Origin: Cohnella luojiensis
GTDB lineage: Bacteria; Bacillota; Bacilli; Paenibacillales; Paenibacillaceae
Reading direction: 5' to 3'
Length of the DNA: 64,000 bases
Assembly: GCF_004564235.1 (NCBI RefSeq)
Contig: NZ_SOMN01000010.1
Coordinates: forward strand, 1-64,000
Position numbers and translations under genes: made by a program. Under the pieces are notes generated by a model. The model saw nothing but the letters and a program-made list of their open reading frames with translations. It had not been told where the DNA came from and searched no databases. Below, piece by piece: positions 1 through 9,060 of the stretch (within the stretch, counting starts at the first letter, position 1; each line of letters starts with the position of its first letter).

Positions 1-109
1 ATGAATTGCTTTTGTTCTCGCCAAGGTAACCACTCCCAAAAGTAATTTTCTACTTAGGGAGAAGATTAGATATTAATGGCATTAATTCCTTTAAAGAATT
101 CCTAGAATG

Positions 110-1867
110 TTATCTGCCGTCTATATATACCGGATGCTTATCATTCGGTTTTAATGGAATGGATACCTGTCGCGGTGAACCATTTGCATTGTTGGCTGTA
201 ATCCGTGCTGTCACATTCCCCGCTTCTTCTACGACCGTTATTGGCGGCAGGTTCTCAACTGCCTCCCCAATAGCTATTGAGAATAGAAATGCCGCTTTGT
301 TTAGCGCTTGGAAGTCTATTGTTTTTCGCTGGCCTTCATAGATAACCAAGTCTAAGCCATAAACATTTCCCTGCTTGGTCACTTCCCAATCCAAGCCCCT
401 TCCCAGCTCTCCGCCGTCTACAGCCAATGCTTCGTCGAAAGCAGCATATAAGCATTCAAATTGTAAAGGCAATCCGTTAACGACGACTTGTGACTTCGTT
501 CCTTCCGTCTCAATGCTTACGCGGTCCAGACAACCTCCGAATTCCATACGGAGCCTGAAATCCGTCGCTGCCATACGACCCTGGATGCGATCCAAATTCG
601 GGTGGGTATCCCCGCCGTTCGTGAGAAAACGTACCCCGAGCAGAAGATGGCCTTTTTCCGCCGCTACGCTAAGCACCGCAGAGCAATAGTCAAATCCATC
701 ATGCAAGCAGCGCATCTGCAAAAAGGTAGACTGCCCTCTATTCTCGAAATAAGCTACCAGCCCCCGTGTTTGATTCCACATGATTTCATTTCTGAAGAGC
801 CCGATCGAATACTGGGGCGTCATGTACGTTTCCGCCCATTTCTCGACCCCAGTCTCCTCATTCCGATAGTAAAGTTCCTCAAGAACCCGTGTATCCGTAC
901 GAATGAAGATCTCGAAGTAGTAATCCGGGCATCGGCTGCCGCTGCCGTACCACTCGGCATCGTATTCGAGCTCATCATCGGAGAAGAAATTCAGCTTGTT
1001 ATCGGTAGCCAGCTGCAGAAAGGATTTAATTTTGTTAGTCAACAGTGTGCTGTAGCTCCGGCTATGCGGACCTGCCCACTGCCGGGTAGTGGGATGATAA
1101 TGCACCGCAACCATGCGCCATACCCTATCCAGCAGTCCGGAAGCGATTTCTTTGGCTCTAGGATTGACGGAATAGGTATGAATTTTGGACAACTCTACAA
1201 TAGCAATTACGGAATAGTTAGGGCTATTGAATTCCTGGAAGGTCCCCAAGCCTTCCGTGTAGCGCCTCAGCTTCTCCAATCTTAGAAGCGCATAATCCCT
1301 ATAGTCCTGCCGATCATATAGCTCTCCGGCGATCAAAGCTACAAATGCCCCCATAATCGCGATATTCGTGTAATGAGGTCCCACATCGCGTTTAATAATG
1401 GAATCGCAGGCACAGCTTATCCCTTGACGGATCTGCTCTCTCAGCTCTTCGGGAAGCCGATGACCGTGAAGCAATGCTGCAAGAACAAGTTCTTTCCCGC
1501 AGAAGTCAGCCCAGTTCCAGTCAGGCGGAGCCATCTGAGATAGCGGCTCCTCATAAAACCAAGGCCATATCCCGAAGGTATCTCGCTTAGGGTCGCGATC
1601 CTGCAAAGTAAGAAGGCGTTTAATGACATCGCAAGCCCTCTGAACATACTCGGGAGCTTCCGTATTCAACAAACCTACGGCATACAATAGCGATTGATGC
1701 GTCGGATGGACTAGAGGGTGATCCTCGGCAGTTAACGTCGTATGATACCCCGGACTATGAAATGGCCTTAGCAGCATGTTAATATGCGGATCGTAGTCGT
1801 TTTCCTGGGAAACGATTTTTTTCAATAAAAGCTCTTTGTGATCGATCGATTTCGTAGATAAGCCCAT
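110..1867 (-). CDS. Unrecognised carbohydrate-locus protein, alpha/alpha-toroid-like
   Basis: A 585-residue protein without a signal peptide or membrane segment, so probably cytoplasmic. Roughly the first 310 residues are helical and rich in Trp, Tyr and His (for example PPDWNWADF near residue 118 and GPHSRSYSTLL near 268). The rest looks beta-rich. This order of an alpha/alpha barrel followed by beta-sandwich sheets is common in polysaccharide lyases and unsaturated-sugar hydrolases. I do not recognise the family and no catalytic residue can be assigned. The start is ATG with a GCGAGG site about 9 bases upstream. It is the last gene of the locus, 30 bases behind a secreted glycosidase, so a role in processing the imported saccharide is an inference from context. 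Confidence 0.6.
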   Translation of the reverse strand: MGLSTKSIDHKELLLKKIVSQENDYDPHINMLLRPFHSPGYHTTLTAEDHPLVHPTHQSLLYAVGLLNTEAPEYVQRACDVIKRLLTLQDRDPKRDTFGIWPWFYEEPLSQMAPPDWNWADFCGKELVLAALLHGHRLPEELREQIRQGISCACDSIIKRDVGPHYTNIAIMGAFVALIAGELYDRQDYRDYALLRLEKLRRYTEGLGTFQEFNSPNYSVIAIVELSKIHTYSVNPRAKEIASGLLDRVWRMVAVHYHPTTRQWAGPHSRSYSTLLTNKIKSFLQLATDNKLNFFSDDELEYDAEWYGSGSRCPDYYFEIFIRTDTRVLEELYYRNEETGVEKWAETYMTPQYSIGLFRNEIMWNQTRGLVAYFENRGQSTFLQMRCLHDGFDYCSAVLSVAAEKGHLLLGVRFLTNGGDTHPNLDRIQGRMAATDFRLRMEFGGCLDRVSIETEGTKSQVVVNGLPLQFECLYAAFDEALAVDGGELGRGLDWEVTKQGNVYGLDLVIYEGQRKTIDFQALNKAAFLFSIAIGEAVENLPPITVVEEAGNVTARITANNANGSPRQVSIPLKPNDKHPVYIDGR

Positions 1868-1897
1868 GCCTGAGTCCTCGCCTTCTATTCTCGTTTC

Positions 1898-4800
1898 TTA
1901 CTCCGCATTCTCCAGTTGAATTGGCTTGAACAAAGAGGACTGCTTGCTTGAACCAATTCCGCTGCCCCACTCCACATAGCCTCTACGACCATTGCCGTCA
2001 TTCTCGTTAACAAGAATAGAAAGACTAAGGATGCCGTCACTCGGAACGATCGGCGCCAATTCGCCCCAAGGAAGAGCCAACCGATAGATGGTATCCTTCG
2101 CCGCCTCATCTCTTGTAACCTGTAGATTCGGATTGGCTATGGAACCAGTTACAACTCCCAGCGGCGCCATCCATCTATAAAGCTCGGGACCTAGCTGCGT
2201 TAATGCCATTCCATATTCGTACCACTGAAGCTTCTCGCCCGGCATACCCGCGGATACGGCGAACTGAATACTGTCCCCTACCCATATCGAATCACCCTGA
2301 TTCGGCTGAGAGAACACATCATCATGGACGCGAGCGTAGAGGTACAGGTGAGTGTCGTCGTAAGTCGTCCAAAGCTTGCCGCTGAAGTCTTCCGGACCGT
2401 TATGAGAAGTAATTCTCGAATTAACGTCCGTTATTAGATCGATTCCTGCCAAATCCTGTAGATCTTCTTCACTCGCCAGCGTTCGGTACGGAAGAGAAAC
2501 CCTTTCAGCGGGCGGTACGATCTTGACGGTTCCATCGTTCCTCAGAATCGCGCCATCTTCCATGTACACCTTAAACTGATAGGGCAGAAGAGTCCCCTCC
2601 GGAAACCCGGACAACGGGAAATCTACGGTATGCATGGAATTGCCCGGCATAATCACATCGTAGACTTCCGAATCGGAAGAAGCTCCGATGCTCCAGTCGA
2701 TCTGCGTTAAGCGGCGTTCTGTAGGTCTTTCATTCTTAATCGTTATTTCCAAAATGTCCGAACCGTTTTTCACCACATGCTTTGACGATACCCCTTCAGC
2801 CTGCTTGATCTCGACGGTTTCGGATAAACCCGCAATCCTTGCTCCTGACGCGAATACCTCAGCCGTCGCTTTCCAGAACCCAACCTGATCAATGCCCGGA
2901 AATTGTACCGGATAATCTCCTGGAGCGTTTATAGAAATGGTCTTGGATACGCCTTGGAATTGCAGCTTAGCGGTAAGCTTATCCTTCGGCCTTACATCGT
3001 TAACCCGAAGGGTAAGCGTTACAGCATCGCCTGTAAAAGCGGGAATGCTTTGCAGGGAAAACGGGCTAGCTTGAGTTAGGCTGTTAATGTTTCCTTGAAT
3101 AAACAGCGGCTCACCGGTCAAAGTCATGTACACTTTACCTAGTAACGGAGTATAGATCGTCTTCCGCCCCATCATATCCGTCACGGTGAGGGGAGTTTTC
3201 GTATTTAAGGTTACATCCTTTTTCTCCAGTGACCACAGGACGTTAATCTTTTGGTTATTTTTATTGAATTTATAGTGATAGATGCCATCCGCCACGCTTT
3301 GACTCAAAGGGTTCGCACCGGTTAACTGTCTCGTAAGCGTAGCTAGCGCAACATAGGCAGGTTTAGGCGTATAGGCCCCCAACGCATCGCCCGTATTATG
3401 GATGACTCCGAAATTATGCTCATTGTAGAGCTTATCCGTTCCGGTATCCATCAAGTTGTACCAGAATATTTTCTCGACACCCGCCGCAATACTCAACACA
3501 TAGGTGCGAATCAAATAAGCGGCTTGCGTATTTTCGTTCACGCCCGTTGGGTTCAAATGGGTTGGCCAGCCGATCTCCGAAAACCAAAGGGGAACGGTCT
3601 CGCCATTATTGTGATCGCGCACGAATTGATTGAGCGTATTTATCTCCTCAAGCAATCCTTCCGGCGATTGCGGATAGCGGTAGGGGTGGACGGAAAGCGA
3701 ATCCATATTATTCAGTCCGCCAAGAGCGAATACATCCTCCAGCCACTCTAACGGGATGCCCGATGTAGCTCCTCCAACGACATTAAGATCCGGTTGAACC
3801 GATTTGGCAGCCTCATAACCTTTCTTCAGTAAATTGAAGTAGACGTCCGCCCTCGAGGCCGCGGGGCCATTGCCGCCGAAGTAAGGCAGGTTGAACTCGT
3901 TCCATATTTCCGCGGATTTCAACTGGCTGCCGAATTTCCCCAGCATAGCCTTTACATAGTTCGCGTAAGCGGTATGAGCCTCCTCCGAATAAGGCGTTTG
4001 GCCGCCGTCGTAATACTTATTGCTGAACGCGAAGACGAGAAAGGGATCGATGCCGAATTCCTTAAAAGATTGCATAGGAAGGGTGACTTTCGGGATGAAG
4101 GAGTACTGGCCTTTATTGACCTCTACTTCCGACCAATAGAAGGACTCGCGTACATTTTTAGTACCGGCATATTTGAGAAGCGGAATCATTTCTTTGTTCC
4201 AATTGATTCCATAATGCGTCTGGATGCCAAATGGAGAATCCGTAACCGCCGACAGATCAAACTCGGGAAGCGTGGCAAACGTCGTTTCCATGGCTTTGAC
4301 CAAATTCCCTGCAAAATAAGACTCGACTTTTAATCGGTAATATCCGTCTTCAGTTACCGGTATGTTAAGCCGCAGCTTACTTTCGGAGACAGGAGCGCTT
4401 CCGGACGATACCGGCTCTCCCCACGCATTGAAGGTACTCCACTGAATCGTGTCACCGGTCGTCAGGACGTCAAAGCTCCCCAATTGGCTTCCTGCGAATA
4501 CGTTGCCGACCTGCACCTGGGCAATGGCCAGATCGGGAGCTAAGACCTTGGCCCGAATGTCGTCAAGCCAGATGGTGCCAAGGGTTTTGCCGGCTTGCAT
4601 CGAAGCTTTGGTCAGCCTTACGTGCATTTTCTTTAACGGACCATGCCAAACCCCGTCGTTGCTCCCGTTCCACTTCGTATAGTTTATTCCCGATGTAAAG
4701 GAGCTCACCGTAATCTTCTGCCACTCCGTTGTCGGATCCAGAACAATCGTCTGTTGATGGTTCTGATTCGTGTTGTCGACCAGTATCAGGTCGAATTTAG

Positions 4801-5185
4801 CCATATCCGCCGTTTTTACCCAGAAGCTGAGCTCTAAAGCATCCACAGGCAAAATGCGTTTGAACAAGTACTTTTCCAAGGAAACAAAGCTGTTCATATA
4901 GGTCGAATCGCTGCCGAAATTAAGCTCTAGCTTTCCGGAGGAGCTGCCGGTCCGAGAGACCGTGGAATCCCGGCTAAACTCGTCGTTTCCAAGAGATGCG
5001 CTGCTTCCTACTAAAAAATCCCAGGTTTCGTCGGCACTCTCGAAATCGCCTAGAGTCAATTCGGGGGTACTTGTATTGGCATAAGTTTTGGATTCGGGCA
5101 TGATCGGCAGGGTAGAAACTAGAAAGAAAGAAAAAACGAGGGTAAAAACAATGGTATGAATAAGCGCCGTTTTCGGTTTGATCAT
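1898..5185 (-). CDS. Secreted multidomain clan GH-A glycosidase with CBM9-like C-terminus
   Basis: About 1,095 residues. A signal peptide (to about residue 38) is followed by a jelly-roll carbohydrate-binding-like domain (45-215), a beta-sandwich, and a TIM barrel (about 315-640). The barrel carries WNEFN (Glu near 432), the usual acid/base, and WFSEIGW (Glu near 539), the usual nucleophile of clan GH-A enzymes such as GH39 and GH5. Further beta-sandwich domains follow, and the last 200 residues resemble CBM9/DOMON sugar-binding modules. It probably cuts an extracellular polysaccharide whose fragments enter through the ABC importer encoded upstream. Substrate is unknown. Two in-frame ATGs lie 6 bases apart (5191 and 5185); the inner one has the better spacing to AAAGGAG. 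Confidence 0.75.
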   Translation of the reverse strand: MIKPKTALIHTIVFTLVFSFFLVSTLPIMPESKTYANTSTPELTLGDFESADETWDFLVGSSASLGNDEFSRDSTVSRTGSSSGKLELNFGSDSTYMNSFVSLEKYLFKRILPVDALELSFWVKTADMAKFDLILVDNTNQNHQQTIVLDPTTEWQKITVSSFTSGINYTKWNGSNDGVWHGPLKKMHVRLTKASMQAGKTLGTIWLDDIRAKVLAPDLAIAQVQVGNVFAGSQLGSFDVLTTGDTIQWSTFNAWGEPVSSGSAPVSESKLRLNIPVTEDGYYRLKVESYFAGNLVKAMETTFATLPEFDLSAVTDSPFGIQTHYGINWNKEMIPLLKYAGTKNVRESFYWSEVEVNKGQYSFIPKVTLPMQSFKEFGIDPFLVFAFSNKYYDGGQTPYSEEAHTAYANYVKAMLGKFGSQLKSAEIWNEFNLPYFGGNGPAASRADVYFNLLKKGYEAAKSVQPDLNVVGGATSGIPLEWLEDVFALGGLNNMDSLSVHPYRYPQSPEGLLEEINTLNQFVRDHNNGETVPLWFSEIGWPTHLNPTGVNENTQAAYLIRTYVLSIAAGVEKIFWYNLMDTGTDKLYNEHNFGVIHNTGDALGAYTPKPAYVALATLTRQLTGANPLSQSVADGIYHYKFNKNNQKINVLWSLEKKDVTLNTKTPLTVTDMMGRKTIYTPLLGKVYMTLTGEPLFIQGNINSLTQASPFSLQSIPAFTGDAVTLTLRVNDVRPKDKLTAKLQFQGVSKTISINAPGDYPVQFPGIDQVGFWKATAEVFASGARIAGLSETVEIKQAEGVSSKHVVKNGSDILEITIKNERPTERRLTQIDWSIGASSDSEVYDVIMPGNSMHTVDFPLSGFPEGTLLPYQFKVYMEDGAILRNDGTVKIVPPAERVSLPYRTLASEEDLQDLAGIDLITDVNSRITSHNGPEDFSGKLWTTYDDTHLYLYARVHDDVFSQPNQGDSIWVGDSIQFAVSAGMPGEKLQWYEYGMALTQLGPELYRWMAPLGVVTGSIANPNLQVTRDEAAKDTIYRLALPWGELAPIVPSDGILSLSILVNENDGNGRRGYVEWGSGIGSSKQSSLFKPIQLENAE

Positions 5186-5217
5186 GTACATACCTCTCCT
5201 TTCTCAGAAGTATAGTC

Positions 5218-5257
5218 GCGGGAGGACCGTTTCCGCAATTAGAATAGGTCCTCCCGC
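5218..5257 (-). other. Stem-loop between binding-protein and glycosidase genes
   Basis: An 11-bp perfect GC-rich stem (GCGGGAGGACC pairing with GGTCCTCCCGC) lies directly after the binding-protein stop codon. No T-run follows on the minus strand, so it is more likely an mRNA-stabilising or processing hairpin than a terminator. Similar hairpins follow the two other sugar-binding-protein genes in this window. Confidence 0.6.
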
Positions 5258-5281
5258 CGATGATCACAACTCTATTGCTGC

Positions 5282-6907
5282 TTATTTCAAAAATTCCTTA
5301 TTTTTCTCATACCATTCCTGCGCCAGCTTCTCCACATTCTCGCCGCCAAGACGTTTCCATTCCTTGCGGACCTGTACCATGCCCGCTTCAGGGGTTAATG
5401 CATTGCCGCCGGTTACTACCTTGACTTCGATTTGCGTCGCAATAGGGGCAAAGGTGGCAATCAGTTGACTCACTTCCGGCAGATCCGGACTAAACGGGAT
5501 ATCCCTGCGGTACTCATTCTTGAGCGCGACTTCTATGGCTTGGGATTTAGCCTGGGCGATTTCCTGGGAAAGGGCATCCTGAGCAGCCATGACCGGAATC
5601 CATTCCGCTTTCGTATCCCATTGGCTCAGAATAGCGTATTCGTTAGCGTAGGCCACTTCGGCCCGGTACTTATCCGCATCGAGCCTTTGCGGAACATCGC
5701 CTTCGACCAGCTTGTAATGCACATTCTCCTCGCCGAACTTCATGCTATGCCAACCCGTTTCCAGCATCCAATCGAGGAATTTGACTGCCGTTTCGATTTT
5801 ATCCTCATCCATTTCGCTATTGAAGGCGACCAATACATTGGAAGGCAGTTCTTGATACAGACCGTTTTTCCCATATTTGCTTGCCACGGGCTCCAACGGA
5901 GCCAACTTGGCATCGGGAACATTAGCCTTGAGATCCCGGATTTCATTATCCATGCTCCAGCTAGCGAAATAGATTCCTGCCTTGCCGGTCGTCCATAGCT
6001 GACGCGCACGCTGGAAGTTGCTGTCGGTAATATACTCTTTATCGATTAGTCCCTGGTCGAATAAGGATTTCTGATAGGCAAGCGAATCGGTGAAGCGATC
6101 TAAGGTTCTGGCATACTTCATTTGGCCGTCTTCCAAGTACCACTGGTTCTCGTTGGTGAAGAAGAAGGCGCGTATGATTTGGACGGCGTTACCGTTAAAT
6201 ACGATCGGTACCGTATCGTCTTCACCGTTGCCGTCCGGGTCCTCGTCTTTGAACTTCTTGGCCACCTCGATCAATTCTTCCACGGTCGCAGGTGCCTTCA
6301 GCTGCAGCTTATCTAGCCAATCCTGCCGAATCCACATGCCGTGGTTGGCAATGGACTCTATGCTCCTTTTACTTGTAACGGCATACATTTTCCCATTGAT
6401 AGTCATAGCGGACTTCAACTCGGGGTTTTCCTCTAAATATTTTTTTAAGGTCGTGCTGTACTTTTCGATGTAATCGTCAATGGGCTGAATGGCACCCTGA
6501 TTAGCCAATTGGGCGATATAGTTCCGATCGTATTCCCAGATCAGGTCCGGCGCGCTGCCGGATGCGATAAGCGTACTTAACTTTTGCTGAGCTTGACCCC
6601 GATCGACCGGAATCCAATTCACCGTGGCCGGTGAATTTTCATTGATGAATTTCGTCCAACGGTTACTTTCGTAGCTTCCTTCCTCTGTAGGAACTTGACC
6701 TCGGTCAAAAGCCGATATGCTGATTTCTTTCTTCGGTCCTGCAGGTGCAGCTGAAGCTGATGTCGTTGGAGTACTTGTTGCGCTTGCTCCCGGCGATGAC
6801 GACGGACTCTCCGACGCCCCGTTGGAGCTGCAAGCTGCCAATATTAGCATCATCAGTGATAAGCTAGCCGCTAGAATCGATTTCCGCGCCAACCTCGAAA
6901 TTCTCAT
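5282..6907 (-). CDS. ABC transporter sugar-binding lipoprotein (LplA-type, long form)
   Basis: A 541-residue solute-binding protein. The N-terminus is a lipoprotein signal peptide with the lipobox LAAC (Cys26), followed by a Ser/Ala/Thr/Pro linker that tethers the protein to the membrane. The length is typical of the LplA/YtcQ group that works with LplB/LplC permeases and often binds larger or acidic oligosaccharides, rather than of the roughly 420-residue maltose type. The two permease genes lie directly upstream (55 bases) and a secreted glycosidase directly downstream. The start ATG follows AAGGGGATGAAGGA. No ATPase is encoded nearby; such importers usually share a general MsmX-type ATPase, which is family knowledge. 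The ligand cannot be read from sequence. Confidence 0.85.
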   Translation of the reverse strand: MRISRLARKSILAASLSLMMLILAACSSNGASESPSSSPGASATSTPTTSASAAPAGPKKEISISAFDRGQVPTEEGSYESNRWTKFINENSPATVNWIPVDRGQAQQKLSTLIASGSAPDLIWEYDRNYIAQLANQGAIQPIDDYIEKYSTTLKKYLEENPELKSAMTINGKMYAVTSKRSIESIANHGMWIRQDWLDKLQLKAPATVEELIEVAKKFKDEDPDGNGEDDTVPIVFNGNAVQIIRAFFFTNENQWYLEDGQMKYARTLDRFTDSLAYQKSLFDQGLIDKEYITDSNFQRARQLWTTGKAGIYFASWSMDNEIRDLKANVPDAKLAPLEPVASKYGKNGLYQELPSNVLVAFNSEMDEDKIETAVKFLDWMLETGWHSMKFGEENVHYKLVEGDVPQRLDADKYRAEVAYANEYAILSQWDTKAEWIPVMAAQDALSQEIAQAKSQAIEVALKNEYRRDIPFSPDLPEVSQLIATFAPIATQIEVKVVTGGNALTPEAGMVQVRKEWKRLGGENVEKLAQEWYEKNKEFLK

Positions 6908-6962
6908 TCCTTCATCCCCTTAATAGTTATATCTATATCAAGGACCCTATAGTCCGATGATA

Positions 6963-7856
6963 TCATCCTTTTACGGATCCGATTAAGACTCCTTTGACAA
7001 AATGCTTCTGCAAGAAAGGATAGACGACCAGAATAGGGGTGACCGCAATTACGATGGCCGCGGCTTTGATCCCTTCCGGCGTTAACATGACCTGCTCGAC
7101 GCCTTCGCTCCCGACGTTATTCAATAGACTTTGATTTACCTGGAGGATCATTTGATAGAGCTTCAGCGTCAAAGTCTGCCGGGTACTCTCCGTAATATAT
7201 AACAGCACGTTGAAATAAGAATTCCACCAGCCCACTGCATAAAACAAAGAAAGCGCAGCCATAATTGGTTTACATAAAGGCAGAATGATTTGGACTAAAA
7301 TTCTCCAATCCCCGGCACCGTCGATCGCCGCCGATTCCTCGATTTCCTCGGGCAGGCCTTCCATAAATGTTTTCATGACGAACATATTGTAGGTACTGAT
7401 CAATGCGGGCAGCCACAATGACCAATAGGAATCCATAAGTCCCAGCGATTTAACGAGTATGAAATTCGGGATGACTCCGGAGATGAACAGCATCGTAAAA
7501 ATGATGAACATCAGCAGCAGATTGCGTCCCATAAGTCTCTTCCTGGAAAGGGGGTAAGCGGCTAATGTCGTTAGCGCCATATTCAGGAGCGTACCTACGA
7601 CGGTTACCACAATCGTGTTCCACATCGCGACGAATAGCTGACCGTCATCGAATAACCGGAGATAAGCTTCCGCATTGAATTCAATAGGCCATAAAGACAC
7701 TTCGCCCGCCGTTATCGCCCTGCTGCTGCTGAAGGAAGACACGATGACATACCAGAATGGATACAAAGCAAGGAGGGAAAGGAAGCCGAGGAGGGTGTAA
7801 TTGGCAGCCGTCCCCACGCGAGACCAGACGGATCTGCTTTTTTTATAAGTTATCAT
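6963..7856 (-). CDS. Carbohydrate ABC transporter permease (LplC-type)
   Basis: 297 residues with six predicted transmembrane segments. The first is at about 20-40 and the last at about 260-280. The cytoplasmic EAA loop that docks on the ATPase is visible as EEIEESAAIDGAGDW, near residue 170. Length and motif match the MalG/LplC half of sugar importers of the CUT1 class. It begins 3 bases after the partner permease and precedes the binding-protein gene, so the three are co-transcribed. The C-terminus ends in the usual GSVKG. Confidence 0.88.
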   Translation of the reverse strand: MITYKKSRSVWSRVGTAANYTLLGFLSLLALYPFWYVIVSSFSSSRAITAGEVSLWPIEFNAEAYLRLFDDGQLFVAMWNTIVVTVVGTLLNMALTTLAAYPLSRKRLMGRNLLLMFIIFTMLFISGVIPNFILVKSLGLMDSYWSLWLPALISTYNMFVMKTFMEGLPEEIEESAAIDGAGDWRILVQIILPLCKPIMAALSLFYAVGWWNSYFNVLLYITESTRQTLTLKLYQMILQVNQSLLNNVGSEGVEQVMLTPEGIKAAAIVIAVTPILVVYPFLQKHFVKGVLIGSVKG

Positions 7857-7859
7857 CGG

Positions 7860-8774
7860 TTACCATAGCCCCCTTTCCCCGAACAATCGGGTTAACCTAT
7901 TTACGCCTATGACGAGGATTAAGCCGACCGCCGATTGGAACAAACCCAATGCCGTCGTATAGCTATAGTTCATATTTTGCAAACCGACCCTGTACACGTA
8001 AGTGCTGATAACATCGGCTACATCCAGTACGGACTGATTCTGCAGGATCAAAGTTTGCTCAAGTCCGACATCCATCATATGACCCATGCGCAGAACCAGA
8101 AGAATAGCAACGGTGCTGCGGATACCCGGAAGGGTAATATGCCAGATTTGGCGCAGCTTGTTCGCTCCGTCGATCTTAGCCGCTTCGTAAAGCTGCGGAT
8201 CGATCGAAGCCATCGCGGCTAAATAAAGAATCGTACCCCATCCCGCTTCCCGCCAAATACCCGACAGCGTATAGGCAACAGGCCACCATGTCGAACTGGC
8301 CATAAAGTAAATGGGCTCGATGCCGAATACATGCTCGAGTACCGCATTAACGACACCCGTACTTGGTGATAGGATCGCGATGAAGATACCGCCCAATACG
8401 ACCCACGATATAAAATGGGGCAAATACAGCAGGTTCTGTACCGTCTTCTTGTACCATTCTTTGCGAACCTCGTTAAGTAGAAGAGCCAGTATAATCGGTA
8501 CCGGGAAGCCGAAGACAAGACTGTATACGTTCAACACTAACGTATTTCGAAGTACTCGCCAGAAATCGATACTCCCGAACAGACTTTGGAAATGCTTGAA
8601 TCCCACCCACTTGCTGCCGAATATCCCATCCCCTAAACGATAATCCTTGAACGCAATGATCTCGCCTGCCATCGGAGCGTATTTGAACAATAGATAAAAC
8701 GCGATCACAGGCAGCAGCATCAGGTACAAATGCCTATCCCGCTTTAATCGGTTTCGGAATCGACTATCCTTCAT
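7860..8774 (-). CDS. Carbohydrate ABC transporter permease (LplB-type)
   Basis: About 304 residues with six transmembrane segments. The EAA loop reads YEAAKIDGANKLRQIWHITLP near residue 205. The N-terminus (RHLYLMLLPVIAFYLLFKYAPM) is characteristic of the LplB/MalF-like partner in lipoprotein-dependent sugar uptake. I chose the ATG at 8774 because GAAAGG lies 9 bases upstream; an in-frame TTG at 8798 and ATG at 8783 would add 8 or 3 residues without a better ribosome site. It is the first gene of the importer operon and follows a 210-base leader after the terminator of the regulator gene. Confidence 0.87.
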   Translation of the reverse strand: MKDSRFRNRLKRDRHLYLMLLPVIAFYLLFKYAPMAGEIIAFKDYRLGDGIFGSKWVGFKHFQSLFGSIDFWRVLRNTLVLNVYSLVFGFPVPIILALLLNEVRKEWYKKTVQNLLYLPHFISWVVLGGIFIAILSPSTGVVNAVLEHVFGIEPIYFMASSTWWPVAYTLSGIWREAGWGTILYLAAMASIDPQLYEAAKIDGANKLRQIWHITLPGIRSTVAILLVLRMGHMMDVGLEQTLILQNQSVLDVADVISTYVYRVGLQNMNYSYTTALGLFQSAVGLILVIGVNRLTRLFGERGLW

Positions 8775-8983
8775 TCCGTTCATCCTTTCGTTGATCAAAG
8801 CCCCTAGTCCGTTTGGTCAATTCGATCGTACTGTGAGCTAGGGTAAATGGATATAGACACCTTCTGAACACCATGACTATTTTTGCAAAATGCACGGTCA
8901 CCTTTCTTATGCAGGGTTCATTTTCTTGTGCTAACAACGGAAAACCCCTAGAGCGACGCGGGTCTTTAGTCGTACATCTATCC

Positions 8984-9042
8984 AAAATAAAAAGACATGC
9001 CGGGGATTTCCCTCCACAGAGAAGAGGATTCCAGTACATGTC
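8984..9042 (-). terminator. Intrinsic terminator of the AraC-type regulator gene
   Basis: A hairpin whose outer stem is GACATG/CATGTC is followed on the minus strand by TTTTTATTTT. It lies 19 bases after the regulator stop codon and separates that gene from the transporter operon. The leader between it and 8774 holds no promoter I can name with confidence. Confidence 0.75.
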
Positions 9043-9060
9043 TCATGGTAATAATGACAG

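Noticed and set aside
1..109. Possible terminator or gene end at the left edge
   Set aside because: No stable stem with a T-run and no open frame with a recognisable product was seen.
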